A model generated the notes under the pieces. That model did not search any database. It was not told the origin of the DNA and worked only from the letters and a program-made list of their open reading frames with translations. The position numbers and the translations under genes are program-made. Shown in pieces: positions 27,316 through 36,287 of a DNA stretch of 64,000 nucleotides. Each line of letters opens with the position of its first letter. Positions within the stretch are counted from its first letter, which is position 1. This DNA is from a bacterium (lineage in GTDB: Bacteria; Planctomycetota; Planctomycetia; Kolteriales; Kolteriaceae). Where the stretch lies: assembly GCA_019753235.1 (NCBI GenBank), contig JAIELF010000011.1, positions 212,783 to 276,782 on the forward strand, read 5' to 3'.

Positions 27316-29223
27316 TTGTGCGGGATTTTGGGATTCATCGGCGAACCTGATCCAGAAGGGCTCGCCCGCATGATGAGCAAGCTCGCGCACCGCGGGCCCG
27401 ATGGCCGAGGCTCTTGGAGCGACGGCCAAGTCCATCTCGGTCAGACTCGACTGGCGATCATCGATCGGGCCAGCGGGCATCAGCCGATGCTCGATGAACA
27501 AGGCACGCTGGTTATCGTCTTCAACGGAGAGATCTACGATCATGCCCTTCTTCGGCAGCGGCTTCAAAAAGCCGGTCACCGCTTCCGGACGAATAGCGAT
27601 ACCGAGGTGATCCTCGAAGCGTATCGCGCCTGGGGAGAGGACGCTGTTCTTCATCTGGACGGGATGTTTGCGTTCGTCCTTTACGACCGAAACCGGCGAC
27701 TTCTGTTCGGCGCCCGCGACCGATTCGGCAAGAAGCCTCTCTATTTCGCACAGCCCACATCGACTCAGGTTCGGTTCGTCTTCGCGTCGGAATCGTCCAG
27801 CCTAAATGAGCACTCGGCCCTTCGGTCACCGCGTCGGCTGAACGAAGAGGGGATCGTTTCATACTTGGTCCACGACGCGGTGGCGGACCCTCGTTCGATC
27901 TGGGAAGGGGTTCAGCAGCTTGCCCCAGGGCACCGCTTCGTTCTCGACCTTGCAGGTGAGAAACCGATCCACATCTCCCGCTTCTGGGACCGGCAGTCCG
28001 CGATTTCCGCGGCAGGAACACCCGCTCCAAAATCCGACCCGGATCGGCTGATCTCGCTACTCGATGATGGCGTCCGCAGGCGCTGGGTGGCGGATGTTCC
28101 GGTGGGAGTCTTTCTTTCGGGCGGGGTCGATTCGAGCGCGGTGCTGGCCCTTTCTGCCAGGCATCGACCCGCGTCCGAGATCGCCACCTTTTCGATTGGC
28201 TTTGACGATCCCAGCTTTGACGAGTCTCCCTGGGCCGAGCAGGTCGCCCGGCAACTCGGCACGGTTCATCGGCATCGGCTGTTCAACAGTCGGGAGATGC
28301 TCGCTCGGCTAGAGCCCGTGATCGCGCAGCTCGACGAGCCATTGGCGGACCCTTCGATTTTGCCGACCGCGCTCCTTTCGGAGTTCGCTCGCGAGCACGT
28401 GACGGTTGCCCTCAGCGGGGAAGGGGGGGATGAATTACTGGCGGGGTACGACCCGTTCCGGGCGCTTAGCGTGGCCCGGTGGTATCGCCGTTTTCTGCCC
28501 CGCCGGTTGGCGCCGGCGCTCGGTTCTTTTGTTCGCAAGATCCTTCCTCGATCGGACCAGAACATGTCTCTCGATTTTAAGCTCGATCGATTCCTTCGTG
28601 GGATGGGGGTATCAGCGGAGATTCAGCTTCCGACCTGGATGGGATCTTTCTCGCTGGATCAACTGACCAGGCTCATTCCATCTCGGCGCGATCGCCTTTC
28701 CGCGGAGGAGGTCTTCGCTGACGTGTTGGCGTTTGGCCGGCAAGTGCGGGGTGGCGACGTCGACCGAGCGCTCGACTTCTATCAGCGGTTCTATCTCCCC
28801 AATGACATCCTTCGCAAAGTAGATCGCGCGAGCATGATGTTCGGCCTGGAGCTCCGTTGCCCTTTTCTGGACACGGCATTTGCCGAGTACGTCAACTCAC
28901 TACCGGCCGAGACGAAGTTTGCGCGAGGAGTCACCAAAGCGATCTTCAAGAAAGGACTTCGTCGGCAACACCTCTTGCCCGACCAGATCATCGATCGGCC
29001 AAAGAAGGGATTCGGGATTCCGATCGCTCGATGGCTTCGCACCGATTTGCGAAGCGAGGTGGAAACGCACCTGGTTCAGGATTGGCCCTGGGCTCTTTCC
29101 TTTATCGATTCACAAGGAGTTCGCGATCTGGTCCGTGATCATCTTTCGTTGCGGGCCAACCGCGCGAAAGAGCTCTGGTCGCTGCTGGTCCTTTCGAAAT
29201 GGGTCAAAAGCCATTTATCGTGA
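27316..29223 (+). CDS. asnB: Asparagine synthase (glutamine-hydrolysing), exosortase-locus type
   Basis: A 635-aa protein with an N-terminal Ntn glutaminase (CGILGFIGEPDPEG, catalytic Cys at position 2; LAHRGPDGRGSW near 24; VFNGEIYDH near 68) and a C-terminal ATP-pyrophosphatase domain (VFLSGGVDSSAVLAL near 265; ALSGEGGDELLAGYDPF near 362). It makes asparagine or amidates another carboxylate using glutamine and ATP. The start is assigned to a TTG at 27316, the codon before the catalytic Cys, with GGAGGGGGGA upstream; the frame is open to 27082 but that extension is not family-like. Relatives of this length are common in exosortase/polysaccharide loci, so the true substrate may be an envelope component. 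Confidence 0.92.
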   Translation: MCGILGFIGEPDPEGLARMMSKLAHRGPDGRGSWSDGQVHLGQTRLAIIDRASGHQPMLDEQGTLVIVFNGEIYDHALLRQRLQKAGHRFRTNSDTEVILEAYRAWGEDAVLHLDGMFAFVLYDRNRRLLFGARDRFGKKPLYFAQPTSTQVRFVFASESSSLNEHSALRSPRRLNEEGIVSYLVHDAVADPRSIWEGVQQLAPGHRFVLDLAGEKPIHISRFWDRQSAISAAGTPAPKSDPDRLISLLDDGVRRRWVADVPVGVFLSGGVDSSAVLALSARHRPASEIATFSIGFDDPSFDESPWAEQVARQLGTVHRHRLFNSREMLARLEPVIAQLDEPLADPSILPTALLSEFAREHVTVALSGEGGDELLAGYDPFRALSVARWYRRFLPRRLAPALGSFVRKILPRSDQNMSLDFKLDRFLRGMGVSAEIQLPTWMGSFSLDQLTRLIPSRRDRLSAEEVFADVLAFGRQVRGGDVDRALDFYQRFYLPNDILRKVDRASMMFGLELRCPFLDTAFAEYVNSLPAETKFARGVTKAIFKKGLRRQHLLPDQIIDRPKKGFGIPIARWLRTDLRSEVETHLVQDWPWALSFIDSQGVRDLVRDHLSLRANRAKELWSLLVLSKWVKSHLS

Positions 29224-29233
29224 CATGCCTATG

Positions 29234-30241
29234 TCACAGGGATGGCTTCTCGCGAGGGATCACTTGAACCGCGACGAGTTGATCCTCGCGAATCAACGAC
29301 AGTTCGGAAGCACGCCCCGCCCGGTCGAAAGTGAGCAGGCGATGGAGTGCGTCGATACTGGTGATCGGTCGGTCATCGAGTGACAATAGGATGTCACCCT
29401 CTCGCAGGCGAGCTTTATCGGCCGGCCCGCCCGGCTCGACACTCATCACCAGGATGGCTTCATCCTGCAGCAAATCGAATCGACGAATCAGCCACGACGG
29501 CAGGTCGATGTTCTGCGCCGCCAATCCCAAGTAACTTCGCCGAACTCGACCATGCGCCAGCAACTGGTCCGCGACGTGCGAAGCGGTTCCCGAGGCGATG
29601 GCAAAGCAGATCCCCTGAGCAGAGACAATGACGGCGGTATTCACCCCGATCACTTCGCCCCGAGAATCGATCAGGGGTCCCCCGGAGTTGCCGGGATTTA
29701 AGGCGGCATCGGTTTGCAGGATGTCATCCATCAGTCGGCCCGACTGAGCTCGCAGCGTCCGACCCAGCGCGCTGACGACGCCGGCGGTCACGCTGGTTTG
29801 GAAACCCAAGGGGTTACCGATCGCGATCGCCAATTGCCCCACGCGAAGTCGACCTCCGTCGGCAAAGCGGACGCTGGGCAATTCCGAGCTCCGGATGCGG
29901 AGCAGCGCGAGGTCGCTATCGGGGTCGTCCCCCACGAGCTCGGCCGCGTACTTGTCGCCTTCGAAAAGCGTCACGGTTTGTTTCTCGGTGCCATGCACCA
30001 CATGGCTATTGGTGACGATGAGCCCGTCGGGCGAGATCAAAAACCCCGACCCGCTTCCACCAACCCCGGGCTGACCCGAGCGCGACGAGCGAACCGTGAT
30101 ATGTACCACCGCAGGGCTAACCCGCTCGGAGGCGGAAATCACGGCTTGCGAGTAAGCGTCGAAGAGGGGCTCATCCGATGTGGCAGCGGACGGGGGATTG
30201 TTCGGGGTCGACTCAGGACCGCTCAAACGGTGGATCGTCAT
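29234..30241 (-). CDS. HtrA/DegP-like serine protease with one PDZ domain, no signal peptide
   Basis: The 335-aa protein starts at the ATG at 30241 (AGGAG 6 nt upstream). The trypsin-like domain has VTNSHVVHG (catalytic His), DPDSDLALLRI (Asp) and DAALNPGNSGGPLIDS (Ser), followed by a PDZ domain (about 245-330, VEPGGPADKARLREGDILLS). No signal peptide or membrane helix is visible after MTIHRLSGPESTPNN, so it may be cytoplasmic or exported by another route. It is convergent with asnB, 10 bp apart. Confidence 0.9.
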   Translation of the reverse strand: MTIHRLSGPESTPNNPPSAATSDEPLFDAYSQAVISASERVSPAVVHITVRSSRSGQPGVGGSGSGFLISPDGLIVTNSHVVHGTEKQTVTLFEGDKYAAELVGDDPDSDLALLRIRSSELPSVRFADGGRLRVGQLAIAIGNPLGFQTSVTAGVVSALGRTLRAQSGRLMDDILQTDAALNPGNSGGPLIDSRGEVIGVNTAVIVSAQGICFAIASGTASHVADQLLAHGRVRRSYLGLAAQNIDLPSWLIRRFDLLQDEAILVMSVEPGGPADKARLREGDILLSLDDRPITSIDALHRLLTFDRAGRASELSLIREDQLVAVQVIPREKPSL

Positions 30242-30370
30242 GGCATCTCCTTGCTCGGTTTCCTGAGGAGACTTCAAGGTGAATGGTTTGTCTCCCCGGG
30301 AACACGTCATCGGAAAAAGCGTCCGTACCCGCATCCAGGGGAAGCAAGGTTAGCGACTCGAGCCGATCGA

Positions 30371-31201
30371 TCACGGAGTGCTGACGGGGTCGGCAAATCG
30401 ACGAACGAGATTAAAGCGGACGTCGCCGAAAGTGGGGCCGGCCCAGATTCGCCAAAGGGCCCGAGCAAAGGGAAAATCGTGCGCGATGAACGGAACGGGG
30501 TCGGCACTATTGAAGGCGCTGTAGACCTTTCCTCCGGGCAGCCAAACGATGTAGACGATGTCGCCCGGCTTGGAACCATTTTGAAAGACCGAGACGAAGT
30601 TTTCGATGTTCTGTTGCAGGCGGTCGACATCGACATCATCAAACGAACTGTTGATACGGTCGTAGATGTCGTTCATGATCATCTTGCCGGTCAGCGAACT
30701 GATGAATCGAAGCATGTAGACTTTCGCCTTACCATCGACAAGCAATCCATCGAGCAGTTCGAGGGTTTGACCCCGGCTCGGCTCGACGACATAGCTGGCA
30801 ATGTCGTAGGTCTTGATCTCGACGATGATCTTCTTGGTTCGACGGAATTGGCCCGTGTATTGGCAATGGTACTGGTTCGAGCCATCGGTCACATCGATGA
30901 AGGCTGGGAAGTCCTCGACGGTTTCCTTTGTGGGTTGAACGCGGATAGTGCGCGATACGGCTTCTGCCGGCGAATCGGTCAAGGGAGCCGAGCCCGTGGT
31001 GGCGTGGGCCTCTGGTTCGGGACCGCCCGGCTGGGGACTACCGAGTTCGGAACTTTGGGCCGCGGGTGTTTGGGCTTGGGCAGTGATGTTATTGATCGGC
31101 TTGCCGCGCCGTTTAAGGCCTTTGGTCTGCCCGAAGAGGAAATACCAAGTCGAACCAGCCCCCACGGCCAGGATCACCAACAAACCGGCTAGGATCTTCA
31201 T
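30371..31201 (-). CDS. Membrane-anchored protein with chalcone-isomerase-like domain
   Basis: The 276-aa protein starts at the ATG at 31201 (MKILAGLL), with AGAAGG about 9 nt upstream. One N-terminal transmembrane helix is followed by a Pro/Ala/Ser/Gln-rich linker (about 30-90) and a globular domain. The domain pattern (an EIKTYDIASYVV strand; VDGKAKVYMLRFISSLTGKM; ending ARALWRIWAGPTFGDVRFN) resembles bacterial chalcone-isomerase-like proteins, whose final helix typically reads 'ALLxIWLGxxPVD'. Bacterial members are not known to be isomerases and may bind fatty-acid-like ligands. Assignment is from pattern memory. Gap to rsmD upstream (divergent): 208 bp. Confidence 0.6.
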   Translation of the reverse strand: MKILAGLLVILAVGAGSTWYFLFGQTKGLKRRGKPINNITAQAQTPAAQSSELGSPQPGGPEPEAHATTGSAPLTDSPAEAVSRTIRVQPTKETVEDFPAFIDVTDGSNQYHCQYTGQFRRTKKIIVEIKTYDIASYVVEPSRGQTLELLDGLLVDGKAKVYMLRFISSLTGKMIMNDIYDRINSSFDDVDVDRLQQNIENFVSVFQNGSKPGDIVYIVWLPGGKVYSAFNSADPVPFIAHDFPFARALWRIWAGPTFGDVRFNLVRRFADPVSTP

Positions 31202-31409
31202 TCCCATCATCCTTCTCACTTTGGGGGAGCCCCCCGCATCCTCTTCATTCGACCGGGCGACCAAAATCGCGTCAAGGTAGAACCTTCCGCAGGTGGAACC
31301 TCTCTAGAAAGAAAAGACCCCTCGGCCGAATACGTGGTCTGGAAACGGGTGCCGGTGGGGTCCGCTCGCCGCTATAGAATAAGCGGATGATGGCCGACAA
31401 GGACAAACG

Positions 31410-32096
31410 ATGCACGACGGTTTGAGAATCACGGGGGGCGAGCACCGCGGGAGGAAGCTCTTTTCGCCGCCGAAGAACACCATTCGGCCCGCCAGCGACA
31501 TGATCCGCCAGGCGGTCTTCAACATGCTGGGCTCCGATATTCTCGGAGTCGATTTCTACGACGTCTTCGCGGGGACGGGTGTGGTAGGGCTCGAAGCGAT
31601 CAGCCGAGGCGCCCGCCGAGCGATCTTCGTCGAGAACAGTCGCAAACAAATCCAACTCATCGAACGGAACACGAAGCATGTCGGCGTTTGGGACCAGGCT
31701 GACGTTCGGATGGCGGACGCGTTTCTCTGGGGCCGACACTTCAAGGCGAACGGAGGTCCGACGATTGTTTTTATCGGCCCCCCTTACGAGCTCTTTGCCG
31801 AGAAGGAGACCGAAAAGACACTAGGACTCGTCGAGCGAGTTCAGAACGCCCTTCGGCCGGGAGACCTGCTCGTCTTTCAGTTTGCCCGACAGGTTTCGAC
31901 CGATCGACTCCCTCGCCAGGAGGGCTGGTATCGGCTTCGTCAGTATGGCAAATCCCAAGTCGGGCTCTGGTCGATCCCGGATCCGGATGCTCCTAAAGCT
32001 GCGAGTGACGATGGGATCGACGATGGGATCGACGAAAGGTCGATCGACAATGAAACCGACGAAGGATCGACCGACGATGAATCCGCCAACCCGTGA
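31410..32096 (+). CDS. rsmD: 16S rRNA (guanine966-N2)-methyltransferase RsmD family
   Basis: The 228-aa protein has the RsmD start (GLRITGGEHRGRKLFSPP), the TRPASD-like segment (IRPASDMIRQAVFNML, about 26-41) and SAM motif I VDFYDVFAGTGVVGLEAISRG (about 47-67, split here for length: DVFAGTGVVGLEA). Motif IV reads FIGPPYELF (about 121-129) instead of the usual DPPY, replacing the key Asp with Gly. It would methylate G966 of 16S rRNA if active. The last 35 residues are an acidic Asp/Glu/Ile/Ser tail encoded by imperfect tandem repeats that run into the start of cca. AAGGA lies 6 nt before the ATG, and a TATAGAAT-like -10 is near 31374. Confidence 0.87.
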   Translation: MHDGLRITGGEHRGRKLFSPPKNTIRPASDMIRQAVFNMLGSDILGVDFYDVFAGTGVVGLEAISRGARRAIFVENSRKQIQLIERNTKHVGVWDQADVRMADAFLWGRHFKANGGPTIVFIGPPYELFAEKETEKTLGLVERVQNALRPGDLLVFQFARQVSTDRLPRQEGWYRLRQYGKSQVGLWSIPDPDAPKAASDDGIDDGIDERSIDNETDEGSTDDESANP

Positions 32097-33324
32097 TGCG
32101 CGCTTGTTGGCCATGCAGGTCGTCGAGCGACTGACGGCGGCCGGGCATCAAGCCTATTGGGCGGGGGGTTGTGTTCGGGACTTGTTGCTGGGACACATCC
32201 CCAAAGATTTTGATGTCGCCACCAGCGCCAAGCCCCCCGAGGTACAAAAGCTCTTTCGGCGAACCGTCGCCGTCGGCGCGAGTTTCGGCGTCATCTCGGT
32301 GATCGGCGGACCTGGACTCACCATCGAGGTCGCAACCTTCCGCTCCGATGGAACATACTCGGACGGTCGACGACCTGACCAAGTCACTTTCAGTTCAGCC
32401 GAGGAAGATGCCAAGCGTCGTGACTTCACGATCAACGGCATGTTCTTCGATCCCGCAAAGGACGAAGTCCTCGACTACGTTGGGGGAAGGGAAGATCTCG
32501 CCCGGGGACTCATTCGCGCGATCGGCGACCCGGCATTGCGATTTCGAGAGGACAAGCTTCGGCTCCTTCGGGCGATCCGTTTTGCCAGTCGGCTCGGCTT
32601 CGGGATCGACGACGAAACGTATGCGGCCCTTTGCCGAGAAGTCGATAGCATCACCCTTGTCAGTGTCGAGCGAATCCTGGCGGAGCTACGCCAGATGATC
32701 GAACACCCTTCGCGCGTCCGAAGCATCGAGATGCTCTGGTCCAGCGGGCTCTTTCCGAGGATTTATCCTGAATTGGTGGCTGCCTCGTACGATCGGCGAC
32801 AGCTCGATCATTCGCTCGCGGTGCTAGGCTTTTCGCAACATGCGGTTTGTTTCGCGTGGGGAATGGCGGCACTTTTGGCTTCGATCGAAACAACGCAAGC
32901 GAGAAGTCTCGTTCGGACGATCCTGCATCGACAGCGGGCCAGCAACGATGACATCGCCAAGGCCGACTGGCTGGTGAGCCATCGTGATCTTTGGCGTGAC
33001 TGGGTGGCCAAGCCGACGCATGCACTCAAACGCGTCCTGGCCCATCCGGCCGCGGCGGACTTGTTCGATTTAGCAGAGGCGACCGAGCGAGCCGAGCTAG
33101 GCCTCGCCGATCAGGTCGATCAACTGCGCCGACAATGGGGGGCGTGGACTCCAAGCGAACTCGATCCCGAGCCGCTCGTGACGGGGAAAGATCTACTCGA
33201 TTGGGGATACTCGGCAGGAAGGATTTTTAAGGAGATTCTCGAGACGGTTCGCGACAAGCAGTTGGATGGCGAGCTCGATAGTCGCGATGAGGCAGAGGCT
33301 TTCATCCGACGCCGATGGTGTTGA
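32077..33324 (+). CDS. cca: CCA tRNA nucleotidyltransferase / poly(A) polymerase family
   Basis: A 415-aa class II nucleotidyltransferase. AYWAGGCVRDLLLGHIPKDF (about 27-46) holds the catalytic DxD region (FDVATS just after). RRDFTINGMFF (about 111) and the helical RNA-binding portion (RFREDKLRLLRAIRFASRLG, about 152) follow. It adds or repairs the tRNA 3' CCA, relevant because neither tRNA gene in this window encodes CCA. Starts at 32077 (MNPPTRDARL) or 32050 are possible; the open frame to 31882 lies inside rsmD and is not used. The overlap with rsmD is 20 bp. Confidence 0.93.
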   Translation: MNPPTRDARLLAMQVVERLTAAGHQAYWAGGCVRDLLLGHIPKDFDVATSAKPPEVQKLFRRTVAVGASFGVISVIGGPGLTIEVATFRSDGTYSDGRRPDQVTFSSAEEDAKRRDFTINGMFFDPAKDEVLDYVGGREDLARGLIRAIGDPALRFREDKLRLLRAIRFASRLGFGIDDETYAALCREVDSITLVSVERILAELRQMIEHPSRVRSIEMLWSSGLFPRIYPELVAASYDRRQLDHSLAVLGFSQHAVCFAWGMAALLASIETTQARSLVRTILHRQRASNDDIAKADWLVSHRDLWRDWVAKPTHALKRVLAHPAAADLFDLAEATERAELGLADQVDQLRRQWGAWTPSELDPEPLVTGKDLLDWGYSAGRIFKEILETVRDKQLDGELDSRDEAEAFIRRRWC

Positions 33325-33346
33325 TCCTTTCGGATGCGTCGCCACC

Positions 33347-36034
33347 TCAGGAAGGTTTTCGATTCATTTCCCTGAGAACCTTTTCGACGACTTCGGTCGG
33401 CGAAAAAGGTTTCTGCATGACACCAAGATTCTTGACGGCCGCCTTGGCGAGGATCTCTTCCTCGGGGAAACCGCTCATCAGGACGATGGGAAGATTGGGT
33501 CGAATCGCGCGGAGATCGACAAGGGTTTCCAATCCGTTTCGGCCAGGCATGGTGAGGTCGAGAAGGACAACATCGATGCCGGCATCCGCATGGAAATGTT
33601 CGAGGGCTTTGTCTCCGCTCTCGGCTTCCAAGACTCGAAAGCCCGCCTTCTCGAAGATGGCCGTCATTACCTGTCGTACTTCGACTTGATCATCGACGAT
33701 GAGGATAGTTTGGCTTCCTTGCATCATAAGAGGATCATGTGGAAGGGTATTCTGTGTGGGTGCCGCCGAGCATTCGGGCAGATACACGGTGAAAGTGCTG
33801 CCTTGACCCATTTCACTCTCCACGATGACTTTTCCGCCGTGCGACCGAACGATTCCCGCAACCGCTGCCAGCCCTAGTCCCCGGCCAGAGAATTTTGTCG
33901 TGAAGAAGGGATCGAAGATGCGTGAGAGCTCAGATGGATGAATCCCCGAGCCCGTGTCGGCAACACGAATCAGGATTCCCGGTGTGGCCAGGACCACATC
34001 GGGTGGATGGACGTAAGCGGAAGCCGAGACGGTTGGGCTGCCGACCGACGTGGCAATATGAACTTCTCCCCCTTTTTCGCCGATCGCTTCGGACGCGTTG
34101 GTGATCAGATTCATCACCACTTGTACGATCTGCCCGCTGTCCCCGTCGACCCAGAGCGGGCTCTGAGCCAAATCCATCCGGAGAGTCGCCCGCTTTTTGA
34201 CGGTTGTTTCCAATAGACCGGTCATCTCACGAACGATGGCATTGACGTCGACCGGTTGAACATCGCGTTTCGCCCGACCGGCGCAGGCAAGCAATTGCCG
34301 ACAGAGCTCCGCCGCCCGCAACGTTGCCGACTTGGCTCGGTCGGTGTGGATCACCAAGTTGCTGGGATCACTCGGGATCATTTCGACCGAAGCGAGGATC
34401 ACGGTCAGCAGGTTGTTGAAGTCGTGCGCGATTCCGCCCGCAAGCACACCGAGACTTTCAAGCTTTTGACTCTCTCGGAGGACTTTCTCGAAGCGACTCT
34501 TCTCCTCGGCCATCGCTATTTCGTCGTTGATGTCGCGCGCAGCGCCTCTCACGAAGATCGGCTTCCCCTTCTCATCAAGTTCGACGTGATAGATATCCTC
34601 AAGCCACGAAATCGAACCGTCGGGTCGAACGATTCGGTAGCGAAACTTCGCGCTGACGGCATTGCTTATGGCGTCGTTCAAGATTTGTCGAACTTGCATG
34701 ACATCGTCGGGATGCAACATGTTAAAGAACGATTGTTCGGTCGGCTTAAACGTCGAGAGGTCGACGCCAAACATTTTGAACATTTGGAACGACCACCAGA
34801 CCTCACCGGTGACGATGTTCCATTCCCAACCTCCCGTGCGGGAAATGGTCTGAGTCAGCCGAAGTCTTTCTTCACTGGCCCGCAGAGCAAGCTCGGCCCG
34901 ACGTTTCTCTGTGACGTCGTGCCAATTGACGACGATCGCCTTCACATCGGGATCATCCAGCAGATTTACACCGCGGATTTCAAACCAGCAGGATGTTCCA
35001 TCGGCCCGGAACGCCCGAATCGATAGGTCGTCGATGATTCCCCCTGGCGTGGCAAGAAGGTCGTCCCGACGCGCCATGATTTTCGCCAGATCTTCTGGGT
35101 CGGCTTTCTCCCAGGCCGGCCGATTGCCCGGGGGAATGGTGCTGAGCGTATGGTTTTTCACCGGGGACTCGTAAAGGACCTGTCCGGAGGTATCGATCAG
35201 CGTCGTGCCGCCGTAGGCGTTCTCGATGATCTTTCGAAACCTTCGTTCGCTGGCGGAAAGCTCCTGCTGCTGACAAGTCTGTTCGTCGATGTCTTCCATC
35301 GTTCCGAGGATGAGTGTTGGCTTGTTTTCGGAATCGCGCGATAGGACGGCATCGCGGAATCGAATCCATCGAAATCGACCGTCGGCATGGCGAATACGCG
35401 CACGGTGCTCGAAAACGCCCCCCGCGGGCAACCGAGCCATCGTTTCGAAGTACACATCCGGCGCGATGAAATCCTCTTTCTTAAAGAACGCGTACAGGTT
35501 TTCGGCGGGAACTTGCCTTAAATCACCGGCCTGGACACCCAGAATTTCCGTCGAACGTGAATTAACGAACGTCAGCCGCTGCGTCTCCACGTTCTGAATG
35601 TAGACCAATGTCGGGATGGTATCGATCAACGTCCTTAGAAGAGCAGCCGACTGATCGCGATTGGGATCGAGGCCGCGATGGCCCGGCAGGCGGTGGCCGA
35701 GAAGATAGAAGAGCGCGTCGACATCCCGGTCCAAAAAATTTCGGCCAACGATCTCGTACCACTCGGTCGGCTCGCCGTTTCGAAGAAATCGACAGCGGAA
35801 AGAACAGCTTGGCCCTGGATCGACGCAGGAAGACTCCCATGCCTGTGCCGCAAAATGGCGATCATCGGGATGGATCAAAGAAAGCGCTTCGATCCCGATC
35901 AGCTCGTCCATCGATAAACCGACCACGCGAGCAAAACGATCATCCGCGGCCGAGATTTGACCTCGAGCGTTGCAGATTCCCGCGAAATCGAAAACGTCTT
36001 CCGGCAGAATAACTTTTGGCGTGCCAGCAATCAT
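33347..36034 (-). CDS. Multi-PAS hybrid histidine kinase with C-terminal receiver
   Basis: The 895-aa protein appears soluble: no transmembrane helix is seen. Four PAS-type modules are recognisable (about 15-120, 135-255, 265-385 and 390-510, the last with SLIHPDD-like LHPDDVMQV). The kinase core has H-box LAGGIAHDFNNLL (about 530), N-box MNLITNASEAIGEKGG (about 645), and G boxes DTGSGI and GRGLGLAAVAGIV (about 690-725). A receiver domain ends the protein (ILIVDDQVEVRQ; phospho-acceptor in VLLDLTMPGRNG, about 825; KPF near the end). It probably senses an internal signal or redox/gas ligand and relays phosphate to an unlinked regulator. No partner regulator is adjacent. The N-terminal ATG lacks a clear Shine-Dalgarno. 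Confidence 0.93.
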   Translation of the reverse strand: MIAGTPKVILPEDVFDFAGICNARGQISAADDRFARVVGLSMDELIGIEALSLIHPDDRHFAAQAWESSCVDPGPSCSFRCRFLRNGEPTEWYEIVGRNFLDRDVDALFYLLGHRLPGHRGLDPNRDQSAALLRTLIDTIPTLVYIQNVETQRLTFVNSRSTEILGVQAGDLRQVPAENLYAFFKKEDFIAPDVYFETMARLPAGGVFEHRARIRHADGRFRWIRFRDAVLSRDSENKPTLILGTMEDIDEQTCQQQELSASERRFRKIIENAYGGTTLIDTSGQVLYESPVKNHTLSTIPPGNRPAWEKADPEDLAKIMARRDDLLATPGGIIDDLSIRAFRADGTSCWFEIRGVNLLDDPDVKAIVVNWHDVTEKRRAELALRASEERLRLTQTISRTGGWEWNIVTGEVWWSFQMFKMFGVDLSTFKPTEQSFFNMLHPDDVMQVRQILNDAISNAVSAKFRYRIVRPDGSISWLEDIYHVELDEKGKPIFVRGAARDINDEIAMAEEKSRFEKVLRESQKLESLGVLAGGIAHDFNNLLTVILASVEMIPSDPSNLVIHTDRAKSATLRAAELCRQLLACAGRAKRDVQPVDVNAIVREMTGLLETTVKKRATLRMDLAQSPLWVDGDSGQIVQVVMNLITNASEAIGEKGGEVHIATSVGSPTVSASAYVHPPDVVLATPGILIRVADTGSGIHPSELSRIFDPFFTTKFSGRGLGLAAVAGIVRSHGGKVIVESEMGQGSTFTVYLPECSAAPTQNTLPHDPLMMQGSQTILIVDDQVEVRQVMTAIFEKAGFRVLEAESGDKALEHFHADAGIDVVLLDLTMPGRNGLETLVDLRAIRPNLPIVLMSGFPEEEILAKAAVKNLGVMQKPFSPTEVVEKVLREMNRKPS

Positions 36035-36200
36035 GCGTCATCGGCCCATGTATTTCAATTTGACCGCTAAGCCACCATCGGGTCCGCTTTTCGTTGTATC
36101 AGAGGATCGAATGAAGAAGGAGAGCTATCGATCGTGAGGGAGGCAAGACCTATCGATAACTTCAGTCCGACAGGATCCACGAGAGACTAGCGTGTTTCTT

Positions 36201-36217
36201 TCGGCGCGGAGCGCCGA
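36201..36217 (-). terminator. Strong hairpin downstream of purF
   Basis: A perfect 7-bp GC-rich inverted repeat, TCGGCGC-GGA-GCGCCGA (plus-strand reading), lies about 70 bp after the purF stop. No T-tract follows on the minus strand (AAGAAACACG), so it may be an RNA-stabilising or Rho-assisted structure rather than an intrinsic terminator. The rest of 36035-36287 contains no gene. Confidence 0.35.
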
Positions 36218-36287
36218 CGAAAATGAAAACGAATTTGGGAGTTCCATGGTCCTGCGTTAGCCCCATCCGATGGGTTGGGGCCGGCAA

